A stretch of DNA of 64,000 nucleotides from Thamnaconus septentrionalis (GCA_009823395.1 CM020507.1:10406001-10470000); one strand, 5' to 3'. Shown: positions 12,132 to 27,400, numbered from the stretch's first letter. Translations and numbers: made by a program. Notes: generated by a model from the sequence alone, not told the origin.

Positions 12132-15100
12132 ATATCCAGTGGTTATGTCCACCTACCTGGGGATCATGGGCCGGGTTTTGCTCCAGAACTCCAGTTTCTT
12201 CTCCTCTCTTCTCACTCAAATGGCATCTGAGTGCAACCAGAAGGTAGGACGCATGGCGCCGGATCTTTCAGCCAGTGTTCTGTATATGTTTTCAATAAAG
12301 ATATTCAATGACTGTCTGTCTCCACTTGAAGACTGATCTTCAACCTAAGCTCTGACCTTGATGTACTCAACTGAAATGATTCACATTGTTATTTAATGAT
12401 TGGAACGTTTGGGTAATGATTTTCTCACCTGGCTCATCAGATTGATCATCAAATGTGTTTTGTTAGCACTCTCAAAGAAGAATTTCTGTCACCATTTGGC
12501 AGAAAAAAAATCAAGCACATCAAAAATTGGGCTTTTTAAAAATGTGGATTCGTCTTGCATATCCATTTGACAAAAAAAAGGGGGAAATATTCAGAAAGGG
12601 GAGATAAAAATTTGGAAGGCGATTGGTTTAACCTTCACTTAGTCACATCTCAACAGTTGAAGAATGTGTTGCTTTTAGTTTTTCCACTTTGTGGTTACTT
12701 CTTGGTGCGAGGAGCAGCGAGGAGCTGCTGGAATCTGAGCCATCAAGCTGTGGCGCAAACTTAATGACTTTCAAGCCCTATAAAGCAAAATCGACACAGA
12801 GCAGCGTTTCATTTTTTGTTGTGTTTGGTTTCGCCTCCTCTTCCTCTTGTCTGTGCCTCTCATGCTCGTCTCCTCAGATGGACCAGTTGTTGGGCAGCGT
12901 GATGGAGATGTGGGTTGACCGCATGGACAACATCACTCAGCCTGAGAGGAGGAAGCTGTCATCGCTGGCCCTGCTTTCCCTCCTACCATCTGACAACAGG
13001 TGCAACACGTTTTCCAGTTCATCACACTTTCATACATTGTTGCCATCTGCAAGTACATCATGCAAAAATTAGATAATCAAATTTATGAGTGTCGCTAATT
13101 TAAAAAAAAAAGAAATTTGAGTGATACACCACAGACGAAACAGCTGATGATTCTATGTGTGGCCTTCACCGGTCACTGTTTCTTCATGAAAAGGACCTAA
13201 TATAATGTTATAAAGGCTTTGCTTTTGTAAGCAGTTGTTTGTATGCAGCCTGTCAGCCCTCGAATCTTGTTTTCACTCATGTTATTTTAAAATTGCAAGC
13301 ACGAAGCGGCAGCAGCAGTCAGTCATTAGAAAGTAATCACCAGAGAGTTGTCGGGCCGGATAGAATTAGAACTGACACACCTTTCTGTGCTCGGCAAAGG
13401 ATATTTAATATAATGCCTGCATCCATTTGTTGCCATGGTTACCAATTTGAGATTATTTTAAGAGCTCAGTTGCAAACGTGTCCGATGATGCACTTCGCTC
13501 GGCCCGGCTTGTTTTTAAAGGCTTTTCACTGATAGACTCTCAATTATATTTGCTTCTCTACTAGAGTTAGTGAACAAGTGTTCCCATGTCTTCAAAGCTT
13601 CTCGCTCATAGTTGCACTAAGTTGATGAGTGACGTTTTCCTTAAATTTTGCTTGTGGTTAAACACATGAACTTCCACATCAGTATTTGGATGAAATGATT
13701 CAAAGACTGCAGGGCCTGTTTCAATGTTCTCCTTATCAACTGTGTCACCAAAATATATTTCTAATGGCGTACATATTTTTTTACATTTACATCAGAAATT
13801 CAGGTTTGTTGCTGGCTAAATGTAAGATTCTTGCTAATCGAGCTATGACGGCATCGGATCACTTTAAAATGATTAACTGAAATTATCAGCGGCGGCAGCA
13901 GCATCAGTCAGCTTCAATGCACATTTGCTATGAGGACGCCGTGCCAGGTTTTTCTTTTTTTTCGCCTCTTGCTGACTTGTTTGCTGCACACTGCAACCTG
14001 CGGTCCGCTCAGAGCGGCGCTGCCAGCACGCGTGATTGATCGCGCTGGATGCTGCGGCCTGTCCGCGGCGCATTGGAAGACCGCTCAGGAAAAAAAACAC
14101 TTTGCAACATGTTCCAAATAAATTTAAACGATTGTGAAATAGCACGGGAGGCAGAGGGCAGCCCATTCCGCTGTGGCAGTGATGAATGGCCGACACCAGA
14201 AATGGAAAAGAAATTCATGGCAGGTGCTTATTTATTTGCCGCAGCACCTGGCAGTGGCGCTCGTTCACTCGTGGACAGACACCGACTGGCGGTGTGGACT
14301 CGTGTTAGGCTTCAATCTTTTGTTGTTACAGGTGTTGGAGATGGGTGTGAAACCTCAGTGGTTTGTATACATATCTTAGACTCACTTGAGCCCGTACAAG
14401 TCATTTAGCGTCAGTCAAAGTAAAGGGAAAATGAGAGTGGGTGGGGATGCCATGAATGTCTTTAGATATGTTGATGAAATGATGCTGTAACACGTGTAAG
14501 CCCGCTAAGGTAAACAGCTGAGGCAAGATCCCCATTAAGACCGGGCCTAATGATACCAGGTGATGGATGGAGTGGCTGCCTTGTCGTGTAGATTCACACA
14601 CATTTTCTGACAGACAGTTCATCATGCTCAGCCATGTCAGGCTGTCGCTCCACCTCCAAAATAACCTCTTTAGACAAATTGCTCTCTCCGTCTTTCTCCC
14701 GTTGAAAAGGTTTCCATACATCATTAGGTTATAAACTAGTCGTCGTCATCGTCATAAAGGATTTAATGTGTGTTTTCAGCGTGATCCAGGACAAATTCTG
14801 CGGCATCATCAACATCTGCGTGGAGGCGCTGCATGATGTTATGACAGAAGATCCGGAGACGGGCACCTTTAAAGAGTGAGTGCTATTTCTGACTTATCTT
14901 TTGGTTTGATATAGATAAAAAAGAAGCTCATTCCCAAATGTTTCAATGTGATCGACGTCAGTTGAGATATACGCCGAATGTGAATTCGGAGCTGTTAAGT
15001 TTATTCGTCCACATATTAAAGTTTATGAAAAGCGAACCTGCCTGGAAAAGTTTTGAACGTAGAGACGTAAAAGCAAACAGTTCCTAACAGTGCTAAAGAG

Positions 15101-18100
15101 GGTTGGCGAATTTATGAGACAGGCTGTGTCTCTCCTTAAGTGTAACGGCCTGCAAGATGGGCCATAAAACATTTGTTTGCTGTGGATAAGACGCTAAGCA
15201 CGCCGGCCCCTCCCACAACTCTTGAATCGGCAGCAACACTCTCCCCTCCGGCTCTCTGTTACACTCCAGCTCATGTGTTTGTGTCTGCTCTGCAGTAAAA
15301 TACATCACATTCTAGGAGGTGCATATATAAAAATGATTGAAAATTAAAAAGAGGCGCAATCATTTATTAAATTCTGTTTTTTTTTTAATGTTCTTGTTGT
15401 TTTTTACTTTATTGAAACCAAAACCTTTTTTCCTTCTAATTAGCTGAGATAAAGTGCAGCAACATAACCTTCTTGCCTCCATGCGGCAATTAATTAAGCT
15501 TCTTTTCAAAACATTTTAACAACTCCATACAAGATTATTTTAATGTGAGAGATGGACGAATACCACAGTGAAGAGCCGGTGAGCTTAATGAATGAAATCC
15601 TTCTTTTCTTGCGGCATTATGAAAGGAACTTGCTGTCTTTGAATTTGATGAAATAAGACCAACAAAAGAGCTCATGACTTTATTCAAGGAGCTCATTGCC
15701 TGATGATCTTCTTTTCGTCTTCACTGCAAAGGCCTTTGTAATGTTCATTTTCTGCTGACTGCTAAGCGATGATATCTAATCTGACACCTTTCAAAACAGA
15801 CAGCTTAATGTCATATCTAATGTTTCATCTTACTCATATACATATGTTTTAATTGGGATGTAATATGCAAGGTGCAAAATGTTTAACTTAGTCTTTTATG
15901 TCTAATAAAAACGCTGTTGATAAAAATGTTACATTAAATGAATCGTTAAAGCATAAACTCTCTGCTGCAGCATTTGTATGGTTGTTTCGGGTGTTTCAGA
16001 TGGTGATAGAATTTTTTTCAAGCGAGAGAAAGCATTCATTATATTTAATAATCATCATTTCACTAGATGGGTTTTATTGCTTTGATTCTGTTTGTTGGGT
16101 TTCCATTGAAACTTTGTTGGAAAACCCTGTGAAGAGTTTGAAATTCTGCTGAAATTCTGTGGCATTCAAGTCCACGCCGCCTTATCTTGATGTTCAGTGA
16201 GGGCTGTGTGTGGCAAGGACAGAGGAAATCAGAGACTGAATCCAGACTCTGGACTGAGCACAAAGGTTTTGCTTGCAATTCTCTTTGCATGCAAATGAAC
16301 CAATATCTATCGCGCACTTGAGTGCCAGAGGGTTAAGCCTTTTTTTTTGTCTGCCCGCGTCTGTTCTGAAATTGTCACCTAGTGCACACGGCCTATGCAT
16401 GGTTATTAATATTGAGTGTGATATTATTGTGTTTTTAGCTGCATGCTGATGAGCCATTTTGAGGAGCCCAAGCTGAGCGACGACGAAGAGCCGCCGACGG
16501 AGCAGGACAAGAGGAAGAAAATGGTCAGATTGCCACACACAAACACTTGGCATGAAACAGTCTGGAGTCACGCCAAGGTTAACTAGGTTTAAAATGAGAC
16601 CAAATGAACAGCCAGAAAACCCACTAAGAATGAACATACGCTTACTGTGAATACAACATGGGTGCAAACACGTCCGTCTGCATCAATCACTATACCATGC
16701 AGAAAACTGTTCATGATCAATTACAGGTGTGGGTGTGTGTGTGTGTGTGTTTTTAAAGAATGATGAGAAGTTGTCAATATTACTTTGTAAATTACCTCTA
16801 TACATATATTTATAAGACAGGTTTTTACACAAAACGTTTCTGTAAAATCTTTCAAATGGATCTCAGAACCTGAGGGCAGAGGGACAAAGAAAAAATTTGG
16901 AGGGAAAAATCCAAAGTTTCTAAAGAACAGTTATATTGAAGTTACATAAAAGAATATAATTTTTCATTATCCATTTTCAGACACCAAATTATGTTTCTTA
17001 ATTCAGTATTCATAGCTGGGTTTTGGAAAGAAAGAAAAAAACACCACTGAATCATATCTCAATTTAATGCACAATGCAGTAAAGAAAATCCCAAAAAAAT
17101 CAATTGCTCTTTTTTTAAACACCTCACCTCTTTAAAATCCTTGACCAGAGCAGGACTGTGTGTTTTCTGGGTTGAGTACATCAAAGCAAGTTTATGTGTC
17201 TGACACAGAAACACTGACGTGTAACAGACATGATGTGTGGAATCTTTTTAATTATTATTATTAATAGGGCTCATTTAATTTATGTCGTATGGAAGGTGGC
17301 TAATGACTGTGCTAAACATGATATATTAACATTGTGTAAATATGCGGTTTTAGTCATTTATTTAAAAAAAAAGAGTTGACGTTTCTTCTAAAAAGTTTTT
17401 TTTTGTAACATCACCAGTGAAATTTTGGGGGAAACTGCTTCTGTCATGAATAGTTGCATCAACAAATAACACCATCTCGCGTCAAGTATAGTGTGTTCGC
17501 ATCAACAGAGTGCCTCATTCAGGGCAGCATAATCAGCCTGATGGAAAAGACCTTACTGTTGGGGCCCATTATCTCCTTTGGCTCCCACGTTTCTCATCAC
17601 GATCCTAATTGCCATGTTTTTAAATCATCATCATCGTTATTGTGTTATTGTGAACTCTGAAGGCGTGTGGAGTTGACAGGTGGAGATGGTTAGAGCAGTG
17701 CTACTGTGATGCAACCCAAATCAACCGCTTGTACTAAGAACACCGTGGCCTTTTTACATTACTGCCTTTTCCGTGACCGTGTTTGTTTGTCTGCATGACT
17801 GTGTCGTAGGACCTCCTGTGCAGAGGTGCGCAGATTGTTCAAGGTCCAGGGCTGCACCTACTGAATGCTGGGCTGGCTTGGATGCATTCCAGAAAATACT
17901 GTGTTGCTTTTTGGTAGCCTGTGTTTTTTGTTGTCTCCGTCTAAACAGGTGTCTCTAAATCGTCCCCCCTTCATGCTTTCATGCTTCTCAGCAACTGTGC
18001 CACCGAATGGAATCTTGGATATTTTAGCACATTTATCATAACTTAAGTGATGATCCAGTTTATGTTTAAGCTATAAAGATTCTGACTCTAAATGCTGCAG

Positions 18101-21100
18101 ATGGATGGGGCCCACTTTTTTTCCACATTGCACAAAGACTGAAAAATAAATCACATTATGTGTGCAAGATGTGAAGACTCATAATATGGTCAGTCATTCC
18201 TCTCTGAATAGTTTTTAAGTAAAAAAAAAAAAACAACCTCCTGTAACATAATTGGTGGATGAAAGGGTCTCTGAAAAGACATTCCATGAAAAAAAGAGTT
18301 AAATATATAAGTGGAAAAAAAAAATCTGCCATGAAATTGTTGCCTCGTGGTGGTTATTACTCAAAATGAGCAAAAAAAAAAAGATTCTCCACTACCAGAA
18401 GCTATTAAATTGTCCATTAATTGCTGTTAATTCTGTCAGAATTTCTAACTGATTTAGTGTTTTTTTAATCCTAATAAACAGGTATGCTGTCCAGTTAGAG
18501 GAAAATAATGACTGCAGCTGATGATAAAGTTATATCATTAACCAGCGGCTGTCATTCTGAAAGTCCTTGCGCCGCTTGGATTAACTGCAGATTAATCATC
18601 AAACTGTTTTTCCATTAATTCTTTTTTATGATTATTATTTGAATTTAATGAACTATCAAAAATCCTCCAAAAGCTCACCTAGAGGTGCATCTTTGTCGAA
18701 AATAAATTTGAGTGCGTCGTTGTCACTTCACTGTAAGCCACACAGGGCATTTGCAGCAGAGCCGTGTGATTCTCACTTTATTATAGCTCCCAGGCTCAGT
18801 GAGACAATTATTGTCAACATAATTTGGTTTTGCCGAATAACAGACCGCTCTGTTGCTGTGGTTTTTTTTTTTCTTTTTTTATGCAGCACAAGATACAAAG
18901 ATTTGCCTTTGCCCAAAGGCGCATAAGCACTATTAAAACTAGTTTTCATCTCTAGAGCCTCTCAGGTTTCCTTTTTTCCCCAGGTGAGTCTCTGAGTGCT
19001 GTACGTTCTTTAGATAGGCAGGATTGCAAGTTTCATGCAGTCTACTGCTTTTGCAGTAGACTGCAAAAGGTAATTGCATCAGGGAAACCTTGTCATTGTG
19101 AGTCCTCACACGTTGTACATTACAAAACCAAATTTCAAAGCTCGTATTTCGTTTGTGTGTTGAGGTTTGAGGCTCTTATTCTCGAGTTTGACCCTCTCGA
19201 GATGGAACTATGCCATCAGTAAACCAAACTGTTTTCATGCTATTTAAAGACAGCCACTGGCCAAAACTGTTCTACAATACCAGCAAGTTTCATGATCCAC
19301 ATAACAAATTTAAAATTTGTTTTGCTTTAGAACCCTTTTTTTGGTCAATGCAATTTTCGTTGTAATTCTTAATAGTACTGCATAAAAAAACAAAAAACAT
19401 CCATACTTACTTACATACCCGCTCGTCATGACTCCCACACTCCCATACTTGGCCTCGCTCTCTGTTGCATTGAACTGATGTAAAAACATAGTTTCTGTAT
19501 TCTCTTTAAATTTCCCCTTTTTGAATTTTTAATATTAGCACTTTTGATTCTGAGCTTGTGAACACTGAAAATAAAAGAAAAAAAGGCAAGTTAAGCCTTT
19601 CAGAGGCAAAAAACATAATGCTGCTGTTTAAATATTCAGTGTTTGTGTAAAAATGAATGGCTTTATACATTTCAAAGCCAGTGAAACAGATTTGCTTCAA
19701 TATATCCATGTATATATATATTGTACATTTATTGCAGTGGTGTGCATTTTGAGGTTTAGGTCCGGACGTAACATGGAATCTCTTTGTTAAAAGGAGGGAA
19801 TGTCACGGAATTGACCTTTACCTGACTGTATACCTGCTCTTGGGTAAAGGAGGAACGGAGCCGACCAATTAACACTAATGCATTGAAGACAACAACAGTG
19901 TGCTGCCCCTTCCAAATGCTCGTCTCCCAGTCAAAGGGAGAAAAAATTCTCAGATCCTTTCTGCAGCCTTTCTTCAGACACTCTCATGCATGAAAGCCAA
20001 CGTTTCATTAGATTGTGCTCCTCTGCAATCCAAGTCATTTTGCACTGTTTACCTGCGAGACGTGCCGACTATCTTCAGCTGATATTGAATGTTTAGTACG
20101 GCGGCATTGTGAATCCCTCTATGCAATATTCATGTGACCCGGGCTGACCCGAGATAAACCAGCATCTGCTTATGAATGCATTAGTTGTGTGGATCTCGCT
20201 TCTGTCTGGCTCATGGGCTTTTTTTAAAGCGGCAGATTATAAACTGTTGTCAAGAGATTTTTGTTTGTGTCATTGTGTTCTGCTAAACTGTCTAAATGGT
20301 GACAACATAGTGAGCTCCCTCGGTATGAAGTATGCAGCACAGGTTGGAAGAAATGTTGGATAGAGGTACTAACATTTCATCTTCTTGACTCATCTGTATG
20401 AATTAAAAAAAAAAACAACACAGTGATGGGATGTTCTTCAAATGTCATATCAGTATCCACTGTGGTAAAATAAACTTGGATAGATTTTAAATACTCCACT
20501 ATATTGACTTTTAGATTGCAGAAATGACATATTGGCCCTAACGTATAACACATAATCCATCAGTGCAGTGATCCTCAACACATCTGCTGGTGCGCCTGTT
20601 TGCATCCCGTATTGCTGCGCTGCTGTTTTTGCACTGGGTTTGTCACAGTAACCACTTCCCTCGTGTTTTTCTCTCTTCATTGCCATTTCTTTGCGTGTTG
20701 CTTGCATGTGTTTAGTGGCATGTGCTTTATCGGCTTCGAAGAGTTCCTCCACTAATGTTCTTCAAAACAATACTAATTAGCTTATTAGAATTTATTCTGC
20801 CTCATTTGGTGGAGAAAATTACAGCCATCAGGTTCCAATCCACCCACTAAATCAAGAAACCACAGTAATGAGCAGATATGGAGTGGGAGGCTCGTGTTTG
20901 GGGATGAAGGTGCCCCCCCACCCTCCACTTCCATTTTACCATGTTTTCCTTTGATTTTAAGTTTTTCCACATGACTTTAGTGTTTTCATGTCCTGTTTGG
21001 CTGCTCATTAGCCCGTGTATGTATTTTACTGATTTATCGAAGTGGTTTTATGAACATTCAAAATAGCCAGATGACTACAGCCTACTGAACAAAAATGGAC

Positions 21101-24100
21101 AGAGTCAATCCCTGTCTCATGTGCCTGGACGTGCTTTTGTGGCAGAAAGCAAATAGCAGGTAGTGTGGCTGTTCACTGCACCAACTGTGGTGGTGCTGAT
21201 GATGATGAAAAGCCTAAGGAATCTTGGTTCACCAAACGCTGCACATGTTGAACAAAAAAAAAGCAACTCTCTTGCTTTTCTCAAACAACCAATTAAAGGA
21301 AAATAGAAAATCAATCTTTCCATCCTGCTCGCCTGCTGTTGTTTGATCGCAGCATGATTTATTAAGAACCGTGGGGGCCGTTGAGGGGGAATATGAGTCC
21401 ACAGTGCAGGGACTCAACCACAAGGGCTTCTGTCTACCAACGCCACTCACATCTGCACCTGTTCTACATGATGTAATCAGCTCTGCCACTGGTCTGATCT
21501 AGACAGATTAATCTAGTCATTCATATGTATGTGTGTGCGTATGTATATATAAAATATATATATATGTGTGTGTATTTTTATGTACTTTTTTAATTCAAAA
21601 AAATGATGTGGCTGCAGACTTAAAGTCAATTTTCAAAGATGGTATAAAGCCAGTCCTGCAGCCTGATGAAGATGCCACCCTAGTGGACCCAAGTGTGATA
21701 CAAAAAGCTCAGTTAAAACTAAGTCTTTGTCACATTTCCCCCATGGAGTCTGCTTCTCGGATGTTGCTTTTACAACCTCCTAAGACCTTAACTTTAAGCA
21801 CACGGACTGGACATCGTTACAGCGCATTATAAAGTGCTTTGAGACGAGGATCCGTCCCCGTGATTCAGAGTCCGTGGCTCTCTGCTGTCCAAAGCAAGAG
21901 GGGATTTTCAGTGTCTCAGGGTTTGTTCCCAAGCGAAGGGAAATGGAGTGTGTCAGTGCACCGTCAGCAGCATTGCGGGCAGCATCCCACTGTGTGCTGG
22001 CCATCCGGGCCTTTCTGAACACACTGCATCATGCTCCCTGGCTTGTATGGAAAGCATACTGGCTGCAAGTGGCGGTTGATTTTAATAGTACAGCAAATAT
22101 TGCATGCCATGTGGGAGGATATCAGTAGAGCAGCTTTGGCAGCCACTGTTTTTTTTTTGCGTTTTTTTTAGCCACTGCGGTACTTTGACTTTCAAGTCAC
22201 ATCACAGTAGGTAAGTTTTGAAACTTGTGGCTGTAACTTTATTTTCTGTTGGACAGTCAGTTTTAAAGTTGATACCACTTGTTATCGTTTGCTGTTACGT
22301 TTAAGAAACGACTTGATTTTTTTTTAATGTATATTTTTATTAAATAACTATGGTATCTTCTCTATTGGGATGGTCTATGCAGTTTTACATGTAGCTGAAG
22401 TGGTACCACCATAATTATCTAATTTATGTGGTCTTTGTGATATATTCTGAGAGCTCAGCACATTGCTTCCACTTCTGTATTCTATATCTTGGCCTTTTTT
22501 CCTCATCGTCATTGGGAAATTACCAACCCCCATCCACTTTCTCCTCACCTCATTTGTCTCTTTCATCTCTTCCTCCTACCTCTCATTTATCTGATCTTCT
22601 AAGCTTGAAGGCCAGTGCTCCTCCATAACACAGTCACAGCGGGGTTCATGTGACTTGCCTGCTATCCTTTATCCTTCTCATCTTTGCAAGGTTTTTATTA
22701 TGGGGCCCATCCCTTTCCGATCCCTCTTCTACCTTTTCCATGCTTCTGCTGGATTTTTTATTTTTATTTTTTTGTCATTGGTTATCTACGACCCTCGTCA
22801 TTGTACAGTCAATTAATTATTTTTCTCTTTAGCTGAAGGTTAAGATGCTTTAGTTTCCTGTCACTTTTCTTGTCTTCTTCTTCCAATGTGTATTTGCATG
22901 CTCACCATCCAAACTTGAAATTCTTTTGGATGTGTAGCCTGCAGCGCCCTGAACAAAACATGCGGTGTGCACGTTTTACATTCCGTCAGTACACCTACAG
23001 TAATCTCACTGTTTTCATCTGTGTGTGTAAAATGGGTTCAGGTTTCATGGCACAGTCTCAAGACAATACACCTCAATCCAGGCTTGTCTAGAAGTCCTGG
23101 CTTGCTTGCACATGCATTCATCTCTTAGCATGATAGCCGCCATGTTGACCAAGTGTGGAGACAACCCAACCTTGTATTTCCTGTTGGGAAGGGATTGAAT
23201 TTAAAGGGGAGATTGCACCATCTCGGACAATTTTCGCAGTTGTATTATTGAACCGGCATATTATGCTGTCACCAGTCCTGGTTCCTCACTCCCCAAGTAA
23301 CATTCCCATGTTCCCGCAACTGTGCATTGTGAATGTATAGGACAGGGAAAAGAAAGGAAAATTCTCCCCTAGGCTGGTTGGGTTTGACGGTCTAAACAAC
23401 AAAGATTTCCAAAGAAGTGCTTTCAGCTGATGTATAGTCACTAACGGTAGCTCAGAAGAAACACTGTGGTGTGTATCTGATGCAACCAGTTGGTGGGAAG
23501 TAAAGCATATCAACCTTTTTTGTGTAGATATTTTTGGTTAACTACCCACTGTTAATAAATGCCTATACATCCACTAGTCTTGTGTTGTAAATATTGGCAC
23601 TGGTTAGGTGAGCAGCAGCAGGAGGAGGAGGAAGACATTGACCCCTTTAAAGTCAGTGTAGTGTTTACAGAATGGCAGTAGTGTGCTGCTATGTTTGCAT
23701 GGAATTCTCAAGAGGGTCAATCGATTGGATCCCCTCAGGTCCTGAGACTGGCGAGTCGGATCCCGGCTCTGGCAGCTGTAAGCAGTGTCGTCCCTGTGTG
23801 AGAGCTGCAGGTGTTGTAGCTCACACTGTCATTCAATTAGCCTATTGATTAATTGAGCGGCGCATGTGAGAAAGACAAGTCCATTTACTGGAGAGAAATT
23901 GAAATCCACTACGGAACAACTCAGAACATCACGGACAGATGGAATGAATAAATTGCTGAACATTTTGTGTTCCAAGTGAGTTTACACACAGCCAAACAAA
24001 TTTGACACTTTATTTATGGAAAAACAAAAAGGGAACAATTTAAGTTCCTGTACAATGATATATTTTTTTTTTAATCTGTAAAATAGTGATGCCTGTGATG

Positions 24101-24441
24101 ATATGTGAGGCCTAATGAAGGTCTTCTGACCGAAACATTCCAATAAAAACAAAAGGAAGAGCATTGTGCTGGAACTTTTTTCGATTTTAATCTGTAAAAT
24201 AGGAATTATTATATGCAAGTGCAAAAATTGTGCTTTGTCCTCTTCCTCTCTACTCTCACCTGGCCAAAGGCAACTGGCTAACAGGCCCACGGCTAACTTT
24301 GCCAGCTCGCTAATTAGCTGATGGAATTTGTGTCTGCCTGCGGTGTTGCAGTGCGAATCTCACTCTGTCTGTAGTCTTTTCACTGAACAGGCTGTTCGTC
24401 AAACAGCTTGTTTCTCTACAGTGAACCCTGTGGCTTAGACT

Positions 24442-24474
<33 letters not shown>

Positions 24475-27400
24475 GCACACACTGCCGCGTTTGCGCTCAA
24501 AGATGGCACGCAACGAGAAATAAAGGGCTGCAAAGTGGAGGTTGTTCCGTCATTAGCCTCTCCGCTGTCTGCCTGACTTGGCTTCCTTTAAAGTCTGGCG
24601 CTACAAACATGCTTCTCACAGGCTGAAGTGGCTCACTCTGGCGAGGGAACGGCCGTGAGATCAATGAAGCGATGAGGAGGCGGGAAATGAACTCTGGAAT
24701 TGCAGCTTCCAGAGGCCAGACTGTTGGACAGCACACTGGGCCGCTGCTGTTTCTTCTCACATGTTGATTTCCAGTCCGGCTTTGTTGCAAGCGGCAGCTG
24801 CAGGGCAGGAGTCGTGCGAGCGATGGAAGCTCCTCTCATTCCTCATCTGTACTTGCCTGCTGTGCGCAGTGCCACATAATCTCATGTTCATCAGTCGGCT
24901 GGCTTTCTTGCGTTTGCATTTTGCTGTGTTTTCTTTTTCTTCTTCCAGCTACAAAGTCATCACGCCAGTTCTCGCCTTCACTTCTCACCTCTTTACTCGG
25001 CCGAACAATCAATCACACTCAGCCGTTGTTGCCTCGTGCTTCCTTTGCTCCTCTCTCTTTCAGCTCTCGTCATCAGCCTCCGTGCCCCTAAGGAATACGC
25101 TAGATTGTGTTTATTGCTCCTGTTGGTTGCTTCCACTCTTCAGATTGCTTCTTCTTTTTGTTATTTTTATAATTTCTTTTGTCAGAGCTGCACTTTTGTG
25201 TCCCGGCACAGCAGGCGCCTGCTCTGTAGCGCTCAGTTGTTGACAGTATATGAAGCATTCTGCCTCCAAGCTGTTTACTCATAGCTGCTGCTACCACTTC
25301 ACACACTACCCTGCCTTTCTGTATTATTTCTCTCATTACGTGAAAACCTCATGTTGTTGCTTGACACATACGAATGCCTCTATCGCTCGCTGTGGTTTAA
25401 TTGAGAATCTTAAAATATACATACGTGTTACCTTCAGACTACAGGCTCCACTGCGCTTCACACACGATAGTGTCTGCTTGTCTTTACAAGAACTCAGCTT
25501 TGTAGACATGAGCTGCATTTCCATTACCCCTAGGACTGAGCAAAACCGAAATAACGCAATAAAAATCTGGTGATGGAAACACCTAAACTTCAAAAAACCT
25601 CTCAAATATTGCAAAAAAAATATTCACGCACACTTTAGGTGCTTTTCAGACGTATCGGTATAGAGGTATATCGCAAAAGTGTAACTGAAACACTTTTTTT
25701 GCATTAACGCGTCACCAGACGTGACGTACGTGGTCACGTGACCAGTTCACTTCAAGTGAAAATGGCACATTATGTTTGGATGGAGGAGAAGACTGAATCT
25801 TTTTTTACAAGTAATCAAAGAAAAATACAACAACCAGTCTTGACAGCAAACAAATGTAAACCAACAAAAGCAAAAGTAATTCTCTCAGGACGAGATTTCC
25901 GAGAATTGCGGCTTATGCGCTTCACACCATTTCAGTGGTAACACCTTCAAATTACAATTGTAGTTTGTCGAAATTTTAGAGCTATCACTTTTATTTTGCG
26001 AAAAACTGTATTGGAAACACAGCTAGAGACACATGTATATGTATACATGTATACAGTGCATACAATAAACACATGCCACACGCTCGCTCCAGCAGTGGTT
26101 CTGGAGGTTTAGCTTTTCCATTAAGCTGCTCTCCAGCGGCCACTCTGAACTGGTCTAATTGGGACATAATGACTAAAACAAACCTCTGAATTGCCTCTGA
26201 AGAGGTTTCCGTCAGGTGACCGGCCACTGAGCGCGTCAAGTCGTCAATTCCAACATTGAGTTCTGAGACTGTACGAGCAACACAAGTTCCACAGAACTGG
26301 CAGCGTGTGAAAGGTATGAAGCCACAGAGGCTTTTTAGTTTTTAGAGTTTTTAGAGTTTGAGAGCACTGACCTGCTCTCACACGCTTTTAGGAGGATTAA
26401 AAAATTCACAGCGTAAAGATAATTAACCTGTGGGGAAACTGTATTCAAAAGAGAAGAGCAGCGACGAGCTGGGAGTGCAGCACAGAGACCCGCACTTCCT
26501 TTTCAAAGTCAGGGAGCGATTAAAGGTTTTAGAGAGTCCCACAAATATGAGTGATGAAGAAAATACCGCATGCATTTTTCAAATGCTTGTTCTGGGAACT
26601 TTTGCCCAGTTCCGCCCTGATTATATGCAGCAAGAGCCGGCCTTCAATCTTTCTCATGGTGTTTATTCCCCTCAGCGGCCGGCACCAGCCAGACAGCCCA
26701 ACTTTTCTTCCCCCTGTTGACTTCTGTCATCGGGGTTTATTCTCCTCCTGCTGTCTTTAGTGTGAGATCAATGGCGGCAGTTGCGTACTTTCATTTTCTT
26801 TAGAGTGTTTTTATTTTTTTTATTTTTTTTGACAAACTCAGAAATGGGAACTTGGGGAGAGTGTGACTAAGTACTTAGTGTTCTTCTCAGCAACTTGCTG
26901 AGGTTTCACCTACAGAGGGAGTCAGATTTTTATCAGTGAGTAAAAAGCTAGCCGTTTTTAGAACGCACAAAAAAAGAGGCCAACCGACAAAAGTCTATTA
27001 TTTTTTTTTTTTTTTCTTACTGTTGAAAAGTTGAAAGGCGTTGAGAAACGGGCTCACGTGGCCACAGACGTCCTGGAGTAGGAGGAAGTCCCGAGCTGAG
27101 GATGCAGGACGCTGCGCTTTGCGAGACGCTGGGAATAGCAGCCAAGCGGTGACGCACGGCAGCGTGCGCTCGCCTCCAGCTATCATCACCGACACAATCA
27201 GACCTGGAGTTTTTGTACTTTAGCTGCAAAAAAATAAGAAGGATCCCAATTTACAGGAGCCAAAAACCAGCCCCGGTTGTCTCAGCTCGGGTGAGCGAGT
27301 CTGCGAGTAGCGCCGCAATAAAAGCAGAATCCCTAAATCCAGATTTACTGCACCCCCGCCACCCCTCCCCCACCCACAGTGAAGAATCAATAGTGATCCC

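Noticed and set aside
24761..25243. 160-codon frame in the last IPO11 intron
   Set aside because: Pyrimidine-rich intronic sequence giving Ser/Leu/Phe-rich translation; no known family, no exon signals.
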